DNA of 64,000 bases from Dermatophagoides farinae (GCF_024713945.1 NC_134684.1:1593001-1657000), one strand, 5' to 3'. Counted from the stretch's first letter, positions 25,204-38,231 are shown. Notes: generated from the letters alone by a model not told the origin. Translations and numbers: made by a program.

Positions 25204-26169
25204 TTAAACAAGTTGACCATTTCGAAGTCTAGAACTATGAATACATATGAATTTATAGATGAAAAACAATATTATTATGATCGCTAAAATGGATAATGAA
25301 CCAATTAGATGATAAAGAATTGAATTTGTTTGTAATGGAATATTCGTTGTAATCAATGGACGGCTAATCACTGATTGTATATCATCATGTTCAATCGTAT
25401 TCGGTGCTAATCGTATACATTTACATGATGTATGATTGACGAATGTTACCGTTTCGGTCATTGTTGTAAAATTTGTTTTCATTGCTTTCAAACGTGGTGC
25501 AATACGTTGACCAGCGGACACTTGTTGTCCGAGCATAAAATAATTAACGAAAAATACTTTCTCCACATTTTCCACCGTTTCTGGTCTACATAATTCACCG
25601 GGATTTGGACAACAGCCTGTTTGATCCGTACAACGGTGGATTATCTGAATATTTTTTTTTTAATTTTATTTATAATTTGTATATTATATCATCAAATTAG
25701 TTATTAGCGAGTTACAAATTCTTATTCAAATTGTTCATCATATACTCACTGTTCCACGTGGATAGAAAATTTTATTTGTCGATGCAGGTGGATAGACAAT
25801 TAATGGCCGTGGATCACGACAAAGACCAACAGTATTCATAAGATTTATGTGTAGTATAGCACGATCTTGCATTATCAAACGATGTTCGGCAATTTTTGAA
25901 TGTTGTTGTTGTAATGTTAATTTAGCTGCATTGATCAACAATAGATTACCAGAATAATAATTTAACATGGTGAATATTATCACATTGATTAAAATGAAAT
26001 GTTTAGAAATTGTTCGAAATGTTAAACATTCAATGTTTTCATGATGATGTTGTTGTTTAAGATCACCATGTACATTTACTGATGATAATTTTGGTCGTCG
26101 AATGAACATTTTATTTTTTTTGTTATATTTTTCGAATCCAAAATGTACACATTCATCAGTAAAAACCAT
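25204..26169 (-). CDS. PDGF/VEGF-related growth factor with C-terminal membrane anchor
   Basis: Two exons, 25750-26169 and 25204-25644, give 286 residues. The N-terminus has about 60 polar residues and then a hydrophobic signal/anchor segment. The cystine-knot domain follows: GLCRDPRPLIVYP, KIFYPRGT, HRCTDQTGCCPNPGELC and VTFVNHTSCKC. RCxxxxGCC...C and HTxCxC are diagnostic of the family. The intron falls inside the domain, just before the HRC block. The usual second cysteine, after the aromatic-Pro (xPxC), is replaced by RGT, so one of the classical interchain bonds may be missing. A 21-23 residue membrane span (LIGSLSILAIIIILFFIYKFI) and a short basic tail end the protein, which is unusual for a ligand usually secreted. 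The likely receptor is a PVR-type tyrosine kinase. Confidence 0.85.
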
Positions 26170-28306
26170 ACATCAGTGATGAACGAAATCATAATCGAAA
26201 ATTATTTATTCTTCTGGCGAAAAAAATTATGTATATGTTGTTTGTCTTTAATCCTAAAAATTTCAGAATTAGCCATTGAATGAACAACATCTTCATCATC
26301 ATCATCATTATTATATAGAATAATTTATTCCAATCAAGAAACTTGCCTTTTATTAATAGATTCAAGAATTCACGTATCGAGATATTTCAATACGAATCAA
26401 ATTTATCTTCATCCTTGAACGATGATGATGATGCTCGATGATGATGATGATGATGCTTGATGAATTAAATGGATTACCACGAATGAAATAACGAATCGAA
26501 TTGTAAACGGTAGATTGTTGTTGTTGTTGTTGTTGTTGTTCAATATTTTACACTTATTTCAAAATCAATGTAGATGTAATAAAATAATGGCTGTGTGTGT
26601 GTGTTTGCGTCGATGGTTGATTATCAATGATTATCATCATTAGCAACATATATGAAAATGGTGGTGATACAATCCATCCATCCATAGATTATAGAGCATA
26701 TATTAGTCATGAACAAAATCGATCGATATCGATATGTTTATATTCACATTCATGATGATTCCAATTTGCAAACAAAAAAAAAACAACAGAATTTAAAAGT
26801 TTCAAATAAATTCTTTTTTGTTTCAATTTTTTTTCAGAGATGGAATATCTCTATGATTAACATACAAAATAACATCATCATGGATTGGATTTGGTTAGAT
26901 GCACGGATCATTATATGACGTTCTTGTTTTGTTTATCATGTGTATGTGTTTGTTGTTGGTTTATGTTTTTTTTTTTTTTTTGGAGTGTGGTTTTTTTTTC
27001 TTCGCCTTAGAAAAATTTTATTTATCACATATAAGATGATTTTAGATTCGAAAAAAATATCGTCGTAGTGGTATGGATGAAATGAATATATCTCCAAATG
27101 TTTCTGTTTTCTAATTTTATTTTTTCTAAAGATGAGGAATGTATTCATCATGTCGTAGTAAAATAATCATGATGATGATCATGATGATCATGATGAACGA
27201 TGAACAATTTCTTCTTGATTTCCATAGCATCGAATTTTATCAATTTGAAGTGAATGAATGAATGATTAATTTAATTTAACTGCATATGTCCACATATTTT
27301 GTATCTTTATTATTTGAACCGGATTTTTCCGTTTAAAACATATTGGAGTAAATATTGTGTGTGTGGGGGGTGGGGGCGTTTTTCGCATTCATACACATTT
27401 CCGTAATATGATGATAATTGACATTGATTTAGATTTTTTTTTTGAAAGAAAATAAAAGAAAAGATAGTGTCTATTCACGTTTAATTAAATGTTTCTTTTT
27501 TTCGTACATCATCATCGATGATTAATCGATAGTCAAAGAGATGTGAGTGAGTGAATGGGAGTGCGGATACAATTGCACGTTCACATTGAAAGCCACTTGA
27601 AATTATGACTGTGTTACCTTAGTTTTTTTTTTTTTTTTTTGGTTTCAAAATTGAAACCAAAATTTTGCTAAGCAACATGAACACAATACATACAATAAAG
27701 ATCACGATTATTTTGAGTAATCAATCCAAACATTGGAATGTGCATTTACCAACAACAATTTGGATTTTTGATTCATAACCGGTAAATAGTCAAGTGGCCG
27801 CAGACATTACCTGTTTGCTCTCATGGACTGTTTTTCAAGAAAGAAAATTAGAAAAAAAAATGAAAAATATTTCCATGGAATATGTTTTTTTTTTGGATTG
27901 ATGGTTTGGATGGATTGATTGATTTCGATTTTGATTGTTTCCTTTTCAAAGTTTTGATATGACATTAGAAAAAAAAGGGGATCGATTTTTTTTTTGCTCT
28001 TTACTATCATTGATCGCTATCAGATTTTAAATACAATTTTTTTTTCTGTTCTATCCACTTGAGATTCCATATACATTTTAGATTTGGATTTTTTTTTAAA
28101 GTACGATCATTGTAAATTTTGGCTATTCAATTTTCATTTTCATTTCATTTTTTGTCTTGTTTGGTTGTTTTAACCACACATTATCTCATTATTTAATTTT
28201 CATTTTCATATTTTTTTTATTCGTCCAATTGAAATTTTGATTGGATTGTCAGTCAAAATCAAAAAAAAAAAAACAGCAGCAACAACAAAAAAAAAGAAAA
28301 TTCATC
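26170..28306. other. Non-coding gap
   Basis: It contains (ATG)n near 26420-26455, (GTT)n near 26517-26540, a G-rich GGGGGGTGGGGG at about 27365-27376, palindromic ATGATCATG-type tracts near 27165-27195, and poly-T runs. The two start codons flank it head to head, so promoters of the growth factor (-) and the EGF-repeat gene (+) should lie here. No gene-like frame was seen. Confidence 0.5.
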
Positions 28307-31300
28307 ATGCGAAAAAAAGACAATAATAATCATACAATGATTGTGATCAATAAATTACGATTATTTTGGTTTTTTGCCATCTTTTCATCTAGTCAGTTAA
28401 TTATTCCATGTATGACCAGTGATGAATCAAATTTCAAGATTGGTAAGTAAATTCAACATGTCATATATATCATCATTAATTAATTGTTCATTTAATCGAT
28501 TAGAATCAACTGGCTGGATAATTGCTGATGCATCAAATAATAATTGGCCAAGTAAAAATCTAAAAGAAACTGGGGAATTTTATGTTTACGATAAAATCTC
28601 TGAAAATCGTGATACATTAAAACTGAATCAAGAATCATGGCCATTAAATGAAAAAATTTCAAATTATTCCATTTTATTCACAGTAAGTGAACCAATCAAT
28701 CACACACATATATGTCATATTGATCTGATTCTATTGAATGAATCATTGTTTTATTTTCATAGTATTGGAAACCAAATAACGATTTACGGTGGCAATATCA
28801 TGAAAATTCAAAGAAAAAATGTATATTATTATCAAATAATACAAAAACATTCACTGAAACAAAATGGGAAAGATTATCACATGATCAATGGAAAAAAATT
28901 GAACTAGTTGCATTGGATACAGATGCAAGAATATTTTTCAAAAATATCGATGGTAAATAGAATTTTTATTAAAATTGACAAATTATTGAGACTTTTATCC
29001 CATATTTTAATTATAGTTGTGTATAGAGAAAAAATTGATTTACCAAAACGTCAAAATCCGACTGATAATTTCAAAGAATTACTTGATGGATTCAATGAAA
29101 TTTCTGTTGATCATTTTGAATATAATGAAACATACGATCATACTGCAACATTACAATATTTGATTTCCAAGCCGGATGATTTTGGCAAGACGTGTATCGA
29201 AATAAAACAGGAACCAAAGCAAGAATTATTAAAAAAAAACTTCCTGAATATCAGTGTTACATTTGAAAATGAACATGCCATTGAACTTCCTCTTATTTCT
29301 CTTTCAAAATTTTGTTTGGGAAATTATTTTGCATTGAATGCTAACGGTAGAACTATGATCACTATCAATGTGGAACCCGGTGAAACAAAATTTATTGTAA
29401 CATTCACTAAGGATGGCAAACCAGATGTTAAACCGATTGTACCGAAAAACGAAATCGATAATAATAAATGGATATACAATCACCCATTGTTTGATTATAG
29501 CATAATGTTGGGAAAAAAAGCCGATGAAAATACCGAAATCTATGCCTGTGATGTAATGGCAAATTGTTTTCAATATGTCACCAATGATAATCTATTTTAT
29601 GAGCTAGAATCATTCAGTCAAAATGCATTGAGTAAATCACCAATCATCAAAAGGTATTCTACCAATTCGAAGCTTCAATTTGAAGATAAATCAAAAATAT
29701 TGTCAATGGAAGAAAAAGTTTTTGAACAAATCAAAAAAAGAATGAAACCTAACGAAAAAGTAAAATTTGATGATAAAACTAAGACAATTTCTGGAGTAAA
29801 TGATACACTCACAATTCCATACATTGATCTTCGTGCATATCCTTCTGTTTCACTATCAGCTGCAGGATCGGATGAGATTCTTGTTAAAAGTGTTTCAATT
29901 CATAACGAAGAAAACACTGTCTCTACAATTGAATTCGACGATGTAAATTTATCAAAAATGGAAAAATTTTCAAATTTTTTGCATCCACGAACCTCGGATT
30001 TATTTGAAAATTATTGGCTAGAATTCAATTTCCAACCAACTTCTAAATCCAAGAACTTGAAATTAAAATTAGAATCATCAGCAGCAGCATTAGATACAAT
30101 AGCAGAAGATGAAAACCAAGGTTTATTTTATTATATTATTTTATTTTGATCAATTAATTTATTTACAATTTATTAATTGATAAACAATAGATCGTGTTTT
30201 GGGATTCTACGATTGGAAAAAAGTACCGTACGAAACGCAAGAAAGAAACTTGTCTTTCCAAATTAAATCATCTTCAACAAATTGTACTGAATCTTTCGAT
30301 GTTCCAATTCAAGTTATTTTTTATGATGGTAAAATTTTCAAACAAAAAGTCAATTTCAAAAAAGAAAAAAATGCCTGCAATTATAAAGGTGATATGAATA
30401 ATATACAAATCAATGGACCATTCAACATTTTCTACGATTTTCAAAATCCGACTTATGATAATAAGAAAGCTGATTTTTCAATGCAAATTAGCAAATTGGA
30501 TAGAAAAGTCAGTATGATTGAAATCAAATTCAATTAATCGCTAAAAAACATTTACCAATCACACAGGAAACAAAACCAACAAGTCCAACATATCATTGGT
30601 TTGATGGAAAATTTGATAATTTGAATTATTGTCCAGTAAATTTTGAATTCGATCAAAGGTAATATCGATGATTGATTCAATATTTTTATTATAATGACAT
30701 ATTGTTTTATTTTAAAATCAGTGTCAAGAGATGTATGTTAAGAACTATTTATCGAAATATACATGTCAATTGTAATTCAACAATCGGATGTTCAAACATT
30801 TTGGATCGAAAATTATTGCATATTAATTTATATGGAGATGGAAAAATATTCGAGTATTTTGGAGTGAAAACATTTTATTTTCCGAGCATAAACAAAAAAG
30901 CCGTAAAAAATCCGATTGCAATCAAAAGAATTGATGATCAAAATAATTTTTGCATTTCACTCATATATTTTGGCAACGGCAGTCGATTTTTCATCAGCCA
31001 TGATTGGTCAACAGCATTATATTCACCATTATCGTTCAATTCAAAAATTTCAGATGGTAGTCTTTCTAATTCAAAACCAAGCTCTTTATCATCGATTTGT
31101 GCTAGTCACTTATCAGCACATCCTGAAGAAGTCGATTCCATATTCTTATGGTTTGAACCATCAGATCAGTATGATGGCTTGGAATATATTACCAATATTA
31201 TAGTTGAATATCCAAAATTGCCGGAGGCACTAAATTCGTTCAATCTTGATGACTTAATGGAGGAATATTTTATCCCACATGATGAAAATAACATATTTTT

Positions 31301-34300
31301 TAATGAAACCGAAAAATCATTTGGAATTAATTTCTCATCGGCTGACCATAATGATACGACCAGTTTTGAAAATCGGTTGATAAGTAAATTCATCAATCTA
31401 AATCGAATAATAGCGATCGATACATTCCAGATTGATTTTGCTTTCCGCCAATTCATTGGTAATTGGATTGATTATGGTGACGTTTTCATTGAATTCCGAC
31501 CATCTTCCGAAGATCAGAAATCTTATTCACTCAAGGTAAAATTTAAAAACAAAATGTTTGAAAAAATTTTTAATGTTTTTTTTCATTTTGATAATCTAAA
31601 TACAGGAATTGAAATCAAGTCAAGTGAATACATTGATTTATAAAAGAATGAATCAAACGATTGATAAATTTCAGATACAATTTGTTTTCAGAGTAGACAA
31701 TCTGAAAAAGAAAGATTTGAATTTAGATTTTTCTATCAATGGAATAGCGTTGAATGACCCATGTGTTAATAAAAATATTGATCAAAGCTTTTGCCATAAA
31801 CAACAACATTACGGAGAATGTGTACGACATTTTTCTCCTAAACCATTTCATCGTTGCAAATGTGCCAAGTATGCTTCTGGCAATGATTGTGAACTGATAG
31901 ATTATTGTATAAAGGATGATGGCAGTACTTATTGTATCGAGCATAATTTTGGACTTTGTGAAAATTCCGCCGATCAATATGAATGTTCTTGTCCGAATGG
32001 ACAACGGTGGGTTAGATTTATGAAATGGTAAGTATACTAATTACCCTAAACATTGCGACTATAAGACGCGTATTGTACAAAAAAAAATGTTGATAAATAG
32101 TCTTATTGGAAAAAATATCTGCGTTTAGGTAGTTGTGTCTTATGATTTTAGTGTACAATTTGTTAATGAAAATTTAATTGATCTGTTCTCAATGAATTTC
32201 TTCCAACAATTTAGGTGTTTGACACCAGTCGATAAAGAATGTCCCATTAATGAACATTTTGCTTATAATAATAAAAACGAACCAATCTGTATATGTAATG
32301 AAAATTTTATTCGTATCAATGGTTCATGTGTTGAATACAATATCTGTGATCCATTACATCGGAAAGAAAAAAGAGAACAACCAGAAAAACCATGTGAAAA
32401 TGGATTGGCCGAATGTCAACCACTTCCGAATGACCAATATCGTTGTGTTTGTCCATCAAATCTTTACAATGTAAAAGGTATAAATTTTTTTAGGTCATGA
32501 AATTAACATGATGATAAATGAATATTTCATCATTTCATAGGTAATTTCGGAAAAGATGCACAATGTAGTGATCGATTTTGTGATCTATATATGGAATGTG
32601 ATCAAAAATGTGTATTCAATTCGACTAGTGGCCAGCACAATTGTGTTTGTTTCAACAGTCAATATAAACTTGATTCGGATAATAAATGCCAAATCCTTGA
32701 AAATTTCCGTGAAAAACTTGCCAAATGTTTACCCGAAGATCCACAATCACTGAACACATTAGAAATGCCATACCTTGACCTTGTTGGTAATTGTATGTGT
32801 AGATTCGGTTACAACTACAACGCAACAAGTAAAAAATGCGAAGATAATGGTAAGAATTTATTCAATGATTATTGAAACATTTTCAGATTACCATTTGATT
32901 TTTTATATAATCACATAGACAATGACAAAATTCATAAAATACTTGGTTGTGAAAGTTTTCGAATAAACGATGATGGTAAATTTGAATGTCAATGTCCAAA
33001 AGGTAAAGAATTCGATAATCACTATGGTGAATGTCGATGGAAACCATGTCCATCTGATATGATGATTAAATATGCTCATGATAAAAATGATCCTGGCAAT
33101 TTTGAATGTATTTCTCCTTGTGATTCAAAATTGGTTCGAAGGTTAGTTTTTCCGTTTGTGTTAGTTTTTAATTATATTTGATTACATTATGATCATTCGT
33201 TATTTAAAATAGTTGTTCAGCATTTGGTGGACAATTCTATGAATGTCATTCTGATCTGGCAATTGGATCTTTGATTGAATATAATTCTGATTGGGATATA
33301 GATGAACCATTTGTACATGGATATCATCATGCAAGTACTGATTCAAACAAATATTGTCGATGCATTTTTGGCTTCGATTTATTCGATTCATGGGAAAGAC
33401 GTTGTATACCGAAACGTAATTTTAATTATTTCACGATCGATATGACTTTCACAAAAATCAATAACAAAGATATTGTAAGTCTAAAATTTATCATATTTTC
33501 AAATAAGTTCTCATTTCAATTTTCATTATCTAATTTAGACCGAAGTGTTTTTCAAAGACATCTTGAGCATTCTATATGATTCTAAAAGATTGACAATCGA
33601 AAGTGTAATTTGTACGGAAAATGGTGATGAATCATTTGAATGTAAAGCGGTATTATCAACCTGGGATTCTTCAATCACAACGGATGCGATTAAAAAATTA
33701 TTAGAAATTAATTGCATTAACAAGGCACAATTATTTGCTAAATCATCAAACGATTCATGTGTTTATCTATATAAATCAACAAAAAAAGGACAGAATCAAA
33801 TCACAATTGAACGAAAAACTGATTCGATAATACATTCAGATCCATATGATGTAAGTTGAAATGTTATTTGAATACTAAATTTAAATTAATTTTCATTTCT
33901 AAATTTCATTCTAGTTTTGTCAATCGAATCCATGTTCATTTTTTCCTAATTCATATTGTGAATCCAATCCAAAAGATAGATCTGATTTTAAATGTAAATG
34001 TGGTGATGGCTATAAAATTGATGAAAAATTTTCCAACACCAGTGATGGAACAATATCATGCATGTAAATGTATGTATCAATTCTTAAAAAATGAATTTTA
34101 CTTTGTAATTATTGAAAATTAACATAATTTCATTTTGTTCATCTTGATGATAAAAAAAAAAAAAAAAATAGTGAAATCATGCAAAGATTTGGGCTATCAT
34201 TGTGAAGATTCGAAAGCCACCTGTTTAATGTTGAATGGACATAGTATACAAAATATTGAACAAAAATTACAAGCAAAACTTGTATTCGATTCACCGATTA

Positions 34301-34992
34301 TTGTCAATGATGATGATGGTCTGAAATCACCGATGCCATTCTGTCTTTGTAACAATGGATATTTACTTAATAAATTGAATTCATCATGCGATGGTAATTT
34401 GATTGATTGATTCATTAACATTTAATCATCATTTGATTTTTTATTTCTCTATAGATCATTGTAAAATGAATTGTAATAATGGTGAATGTTATTATACAAT
34501 GTCACAAAAACGTGAAACATGTATTTGTAAAGAAGGATGGATGGGTGAAAAATGTGATGTAAAAAAATCGGACAATGATAACGATAATAACAATAATGAT
34601 AATGATGATGATGATGGCAAAAATGGTTACAAAATATCAACAATTATATTGGCCATACTGACAGCATTATTGATTGTTGGTGTTATATTTTTATTCATAC
34701 GTTCACGGTAAGTAATACAAAAAATATGATGATTGATAATGAAAAAAAAAATTTGTTCATATACAAATAATTTATAGACAATCATAATACATTGATTGAT
34801 ACACTATATAGTTTGATACGGCCATCAACATCATCGATATCATCATCATCATCCACATCATCGAGGTTGCAAACGAATCATGGACAAACGGAAAGCCGAA
34901 ATACCATCATTAATCAACATTATCATTCCCGTACTGATAGATCAAGTGTTCAAATTTTGCATATTTCTAAATCAAATAAATTCGATGATTGA
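28307..34992 (+). CDS. Large EGF-repeat type I membrane protein
   Basis: About 17 exons: 28307-28442, 28504-28682, 28763-28952, 29017-30120, 30191-30507, 30567-30658, 30722-31535, 31606-32027, 32215-32477, 32541-32849, 32919-33141, 33214-33474, 33539-33850, 33915-~34063, 34172-34393, 34455-34707, 34812-34992; roughly 1,800 residues. A signal peptide precedes ~1,100 residues of Asn/Lys-rich, mostly beta-looking sequence that I cannot assign. Repeated EGF-like modules follow (for example CHKQQHYGECV...CKCAKYASGNDC, CSCPNGQRW, CDPLHRK...CVCPSNL, CKMNCNNGECYYTM...CICKEGWMGEKC). The C-terminus is an acidic Asn/Asp stalk, one membrane span (ISTIILAILTALLIVGVIFL) and a Ser-rich cytoplasmic tail. The architecture recalls tick gut antigen Bm86 or stabilin-like proteins, but orthology is not shown. 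The exon 5/6, 14/15 and last junctions are uncertain. Confidence 0.8.
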
Positions 34993-35568
34993 TTTTGATT
35001 ATTATTTTCTAATTTATTTTTGTTACCTATAAATATAATAAATTCAATAATTTATCAATAAAAATTGCCAATATTTTTATCATTATTTTCAAATCATCAT
35101 ATCGTTTGGTTTTTGTGTTCGCACACCTGGTTTACAATCTGCAAAAGCATATGCTTACATGATGATTGAAGAATTGTTGACCGATGACAACGTCGAGCGT
35201 GTAAATGAAATGCAGTTTTTTTGAAATGCTGAAGATTAATTGTTTTTTTGATTTGTGTTTGAATAAAGACGCTAATTTTGCTGACTGAAAGTAAAGTGTA
35301 AAACTTTATTCGTGCGATCTAAAATCGAAGATTAATTGTTACATTGAAAATTAATAGAGAAAAAAATTTCACTTTTTTGGAAATTTAAAAAAAACGTCAT
35401 TTTATATTAAAGTTTAATCATTATTTTTTGTTTTCAAGTTTTTATTAAGAAAAGAAAATTAACATGAAAAAGATTAAAGGATTGATTCCCATTTGTGGAA
35501 TGTAATGATTATATCAAATTTTCATGATCAAATCAAAAGAATAAAATGTTTAGAATCTGGTTTGAATC
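34993..35568. other. Gap with 3' flank of T1 and a short unexplained open fragment
   Basis: Two kinds of sequence lie here. 35085-35224 (+) reads as about 45 protein-like codons (TPGLQSAKAYAYMMIEELL) ending in TGA, followed about 40 bp later by AATAAA; no full gene is attached. From about 35400 on, the sequence matches the 3' flanks of T2, T3 and T4. Confidence 0.45.
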
Positions 35569-36957
35569 TTATGGAACCAATGATAAGAATGAAATTTTAT
35601 TTGTTTTTCTATTGATTGAATTCGTTGGTTCTGGACTGGTGTTATTCATTGTTGTTAGTTCCGTGGTTGTTGTCGTTGTTGGTCTTCTGGTTGTCGTTGT
35701 TGGTTCAGAAGTTGTGGTTGTTGGTCTTCTGGTTGTCGTTGTTGGTTCAGAAGTTGTGGTTGTTGGTCTTCTGGTTATCGTTGTTGGTTCAGGAGTTGTA
35801 GTTGTCGGTTTCTTGGTGGTCATTGTTGGTCTTCTGGTGGTCGTTGGCGCTTCCGTTGTTGTTGTGGTTGTCGGTTTCTTGGTGGTCGTTGTTGGTCTTC
35901 TGGTGGTCGCTGGCGCTTCCGTTGTTGTGGTTGTCGGTTTCTTGGTTGTGGTTGTAGGTTTCTTGGTTGTGGTTGTTGGTTTCTTGGTTGTCGTTGTTGG
36001 TCTTCTGGTTGTGGTTGTCGGTTTCTTGGTTGTCGTTGTCGGTTTCTTGGTTGTGGTTGTCGGTCTCCTGGTTGTAGTTGTCGGTTTCTTGGTGGTCGTT
36101 GTTGGTCTTCTGGTGGTCGTTGGCGCTTCCGTTGTTGTTGTGGTTGTCGGTTTCTTGGTTGTGGTTGTCGGTTTCTTGGTGGTCGTTGTTGGTCTTCTGG
36201 TGGTCGTTGGCGCTTCCGTTGTTGTTGTGGTTGTCGGTTTCTTGGTTGTGGTTGTAGGTTTCTTGGTTGTGGTTGTTGGTTTCTTGGTTGTCGTTGGCGC
36301 TTCCGTTGTTGTTGTCGTTGTCGGTTTCTTGGTTGTGGTTGTCGGTCTTCTGGTTGTGGTTGTCGGTCTTCTGGTTGTCGTTGGCGCTTCCGTTGTTGTT
36401 GTGGTTGTCGGTTTCTTGGTTGTGGTTGTCGGTTTCTTGGTGGTCGTTGTTGGTTTCTTGGTTGTCGTCGGCACTTCCGTTGTTGTTGTCGTTGTTGGTT
36501 TCTTGGTTGTCGTTGTCGTTGTTGGTTCTGTGGTTGTCGTTGTTGTCAAGGATTTGATAATATCAAAAGCTTCGTTCAATAATGGCTTGAACTTTTTGAA
36601 CATTGTCAACAATTCCAATTCAAAATGGGCGATTTTGAATGGATTATATGCATATTCTAACTCATGTTTGTAATACTTCATGGTTGCCAGTTTTTCTGTG
36701 ATTTCATCTTTCAAATCTGAATCGGGCAACTTTTCCAATACATCCTCGCCTCTTTCAATAAGCTCTTCAGCTTCGTTCAAAACATCATCTAGATTATCAC
36801 GTTTGAATCGTGGATTTGCATCAACTGTTTTCAGAATAAAAATTGTCCAAAAAAAATCAGTTGTGAAACTCTTGAATATCTTTAATGAAAACTACCTACC
36901 ATAAATACTGAACAAATTCAATGTTAGAATCAACAATAATGTTGCGGTTAATTTCAT
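35569..36957 (-). CDS. T1: secreted three-helix domain plus basic Thr/Pro mucin repeats
   Basis: Two exons, 36900-36957 and 35569-36824, joined in phase 1; 437 residues. Exon 1 encodes only the signal peptide (MKLTATLLLILTLNLFSIY). Exon 2 begins VDANPRFKR, a dibasic site suggesting pro-region removal, then one type A domain (EELIERGEDVLEKLPDSDLK ... HFELELLTMFKKFKPLLNEA), then about 270 residues of TTTTKKP, TTTTRRP and TTTTTTEAP units. The repeats carry net positive charge, unlike the EP-rich repeats of T3 and T6. The ending SPEPTNSINRKTNKISFL is shared with T3/T4, but a 2-nt loss relative to them replaces the shared DWFHKIRTRFNLF tail with SLVP. The TATA box and AATAAA conserved in T2-T4 are also altered here, so T1 may be losing function. 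Confidence 0.8.
35650..36545. repeat. Minisatellite coding the T1 mucin domain
   Basis: Imperfect 21-27 bp units built from ACAACC-type codons. Units end in KKP, RRP or EAP on the minus strand. The plus strand is also open and would read Val/Gly/Leu, which I take as a shadow. Confidence 0.85.
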
Positions 36958-37460
36958 GTTGTCGGCCTGTTTTGTGTGTTTATTTCAGAAATCCACGACG
37001 ATGTTAATGACAACAATTTAAAATTTGAAAGAAATTTTAATCACAATTTATTGCTAAGTAAACCAAGTGTAATCAATTTCTTTCGATCAATTGATTTTAT
37101 TCTTTTGAAATACATGTCGATTTCTATTAATCGATCGATAATCAAGGATGTATGGCTATTGATGATGAGAACTGTATCAATTGTTTATTGAGATTGTTCA
37201 ATCAGGAAATTGAGCTTAAATAAACGTAAAGCAAATTGAATCAATTTTACTCAGTAATTGAAATGAAGATCCTTGTCATCAACGATTTATAGATACTTGA
37301 AACATATATTACCTTTGAAATTGAGCAAAATTTCTCAAAATTAATCTAATTAATAAGGTCAGATTAATTAAATGGAATTTGCCATACACAAAGGATCAGT
37401 GTTGTCATCTGATAATAACAACAAATAAATCTTATCTGCGTTGGTATATTCAAGCATTCA
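36958..37460. repeat. Duplicated T-gene upstream region, copy 1
   Basis: About 500 bp that recurs upstream of T2 (40410-40930), T3 (43087-43640), T4 (46248-46800), T6 (54020-54300) and T7 (55266-55700). A landmark is the run TCGATAATCAAGGATGT near 37133-37150. The copies are easily aligned by eye but differ by substitutions and small gaps, which shows that promoter and gene were duplicated together. Confidence 0.8.
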
Positions 37461-38160
37461 TTGATCGCAAAATCTTATGAATTTTTTCAATGATTGAAAT
37501 GACATCAACATTCGTTTATATTGTTTTGAATCATCTTGCGACAAATTTTTAAGAGCAAAGATCAATCGTAAAACCGTTTATTGTTTAATCGATAGTGGAT
37601 CTAAAGTATTAATGTTTCCATCATAGATGCCTGTTGAAAAATTCTGGTCAAATCATTCTTTACACAGCCAATGGTTCACAATTGAAAGTGATGGGTGAAT
37701 CGATAGCAAAATTAAATATCAATAGTTGTGTTGTCGAACACACCGTATCGATTATGAACGTTATCGGATGCAGAAGTCTGTGCACTGGCGGTCGAACATC
37801 TTACTATGGATGATGATGCAGATAGTGGAAATGTAATCTGAACAATCGGATGTGGTTAATGAAGTAATCAATGCCATGATAAGATGAATTATATTGGTCA
37901 ACATAAATGTTTTGACATTATGTACTGTCGTTTTTACTGGCCTAAATGGCGGAATGATGTGAAACAGTGGAGTGCCTGTAATTTCAAAAAAGATAATTAT
38001 CCTCGACGGGCGAAACAATCTATGTCTGCAACTGATATTCTGAATCTTCTGAATCTTAATCCGTTTGAAAAAAATTGATGTAACGACACACTGTCAACAT
38101 CAAAATTGGGCAATCGTTATTTGTTTCAACCTTTTGACAGACCTAATATATTAAAGTTAA
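37440..38160 (+). mobile_element. Broken Ty3/gypsy-type fossil, copy 1
   Basis: Two parts are recognisable: an aspartic-protease-like stretch (DSG-type active site, about 37,560-37,760) and an integrase N-terminal zinc-finger-like stretch (RFYWPKW and NPFEK hallmarks, about 37,860-38,080). No long terminal repeats, reverse transcriptase or gag were seen. It is broken, with several breaks, and older than the T-gene duplications, because a second copy sits in the equivalent place between T2 and T3. Confidence 0.65.
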
Positions 38161-38231
38161 TCATCATTTTTAAATTTTTATAAAGAAAAGAAAAATAACA
38201 TTTAAAAGATTAAAAGATTAATTGATTGCCA

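Noticed and set aside
26133-26145. TTCGAATCC resembling a tRNA T-loop
   Set aside because: It lies inside the first exon of the PDGF/VEGF-like gene and no cloverleaf partner arms are present.
27365-27376. G-rich run as a G-quadruplex
   Set aside because: Only two G tracts are present; four are needed for an intramolecular quadruplex.
35546-36673. Long plus-strand open frames through the T arrays (Val/Gly/Leu repeats)
   Set aside because: They are antisense shadows of the Thr/Pro repeats: the repeat lacks stops in all six frames. The signal peptides, splice sites and helical domains are on the minus strand.
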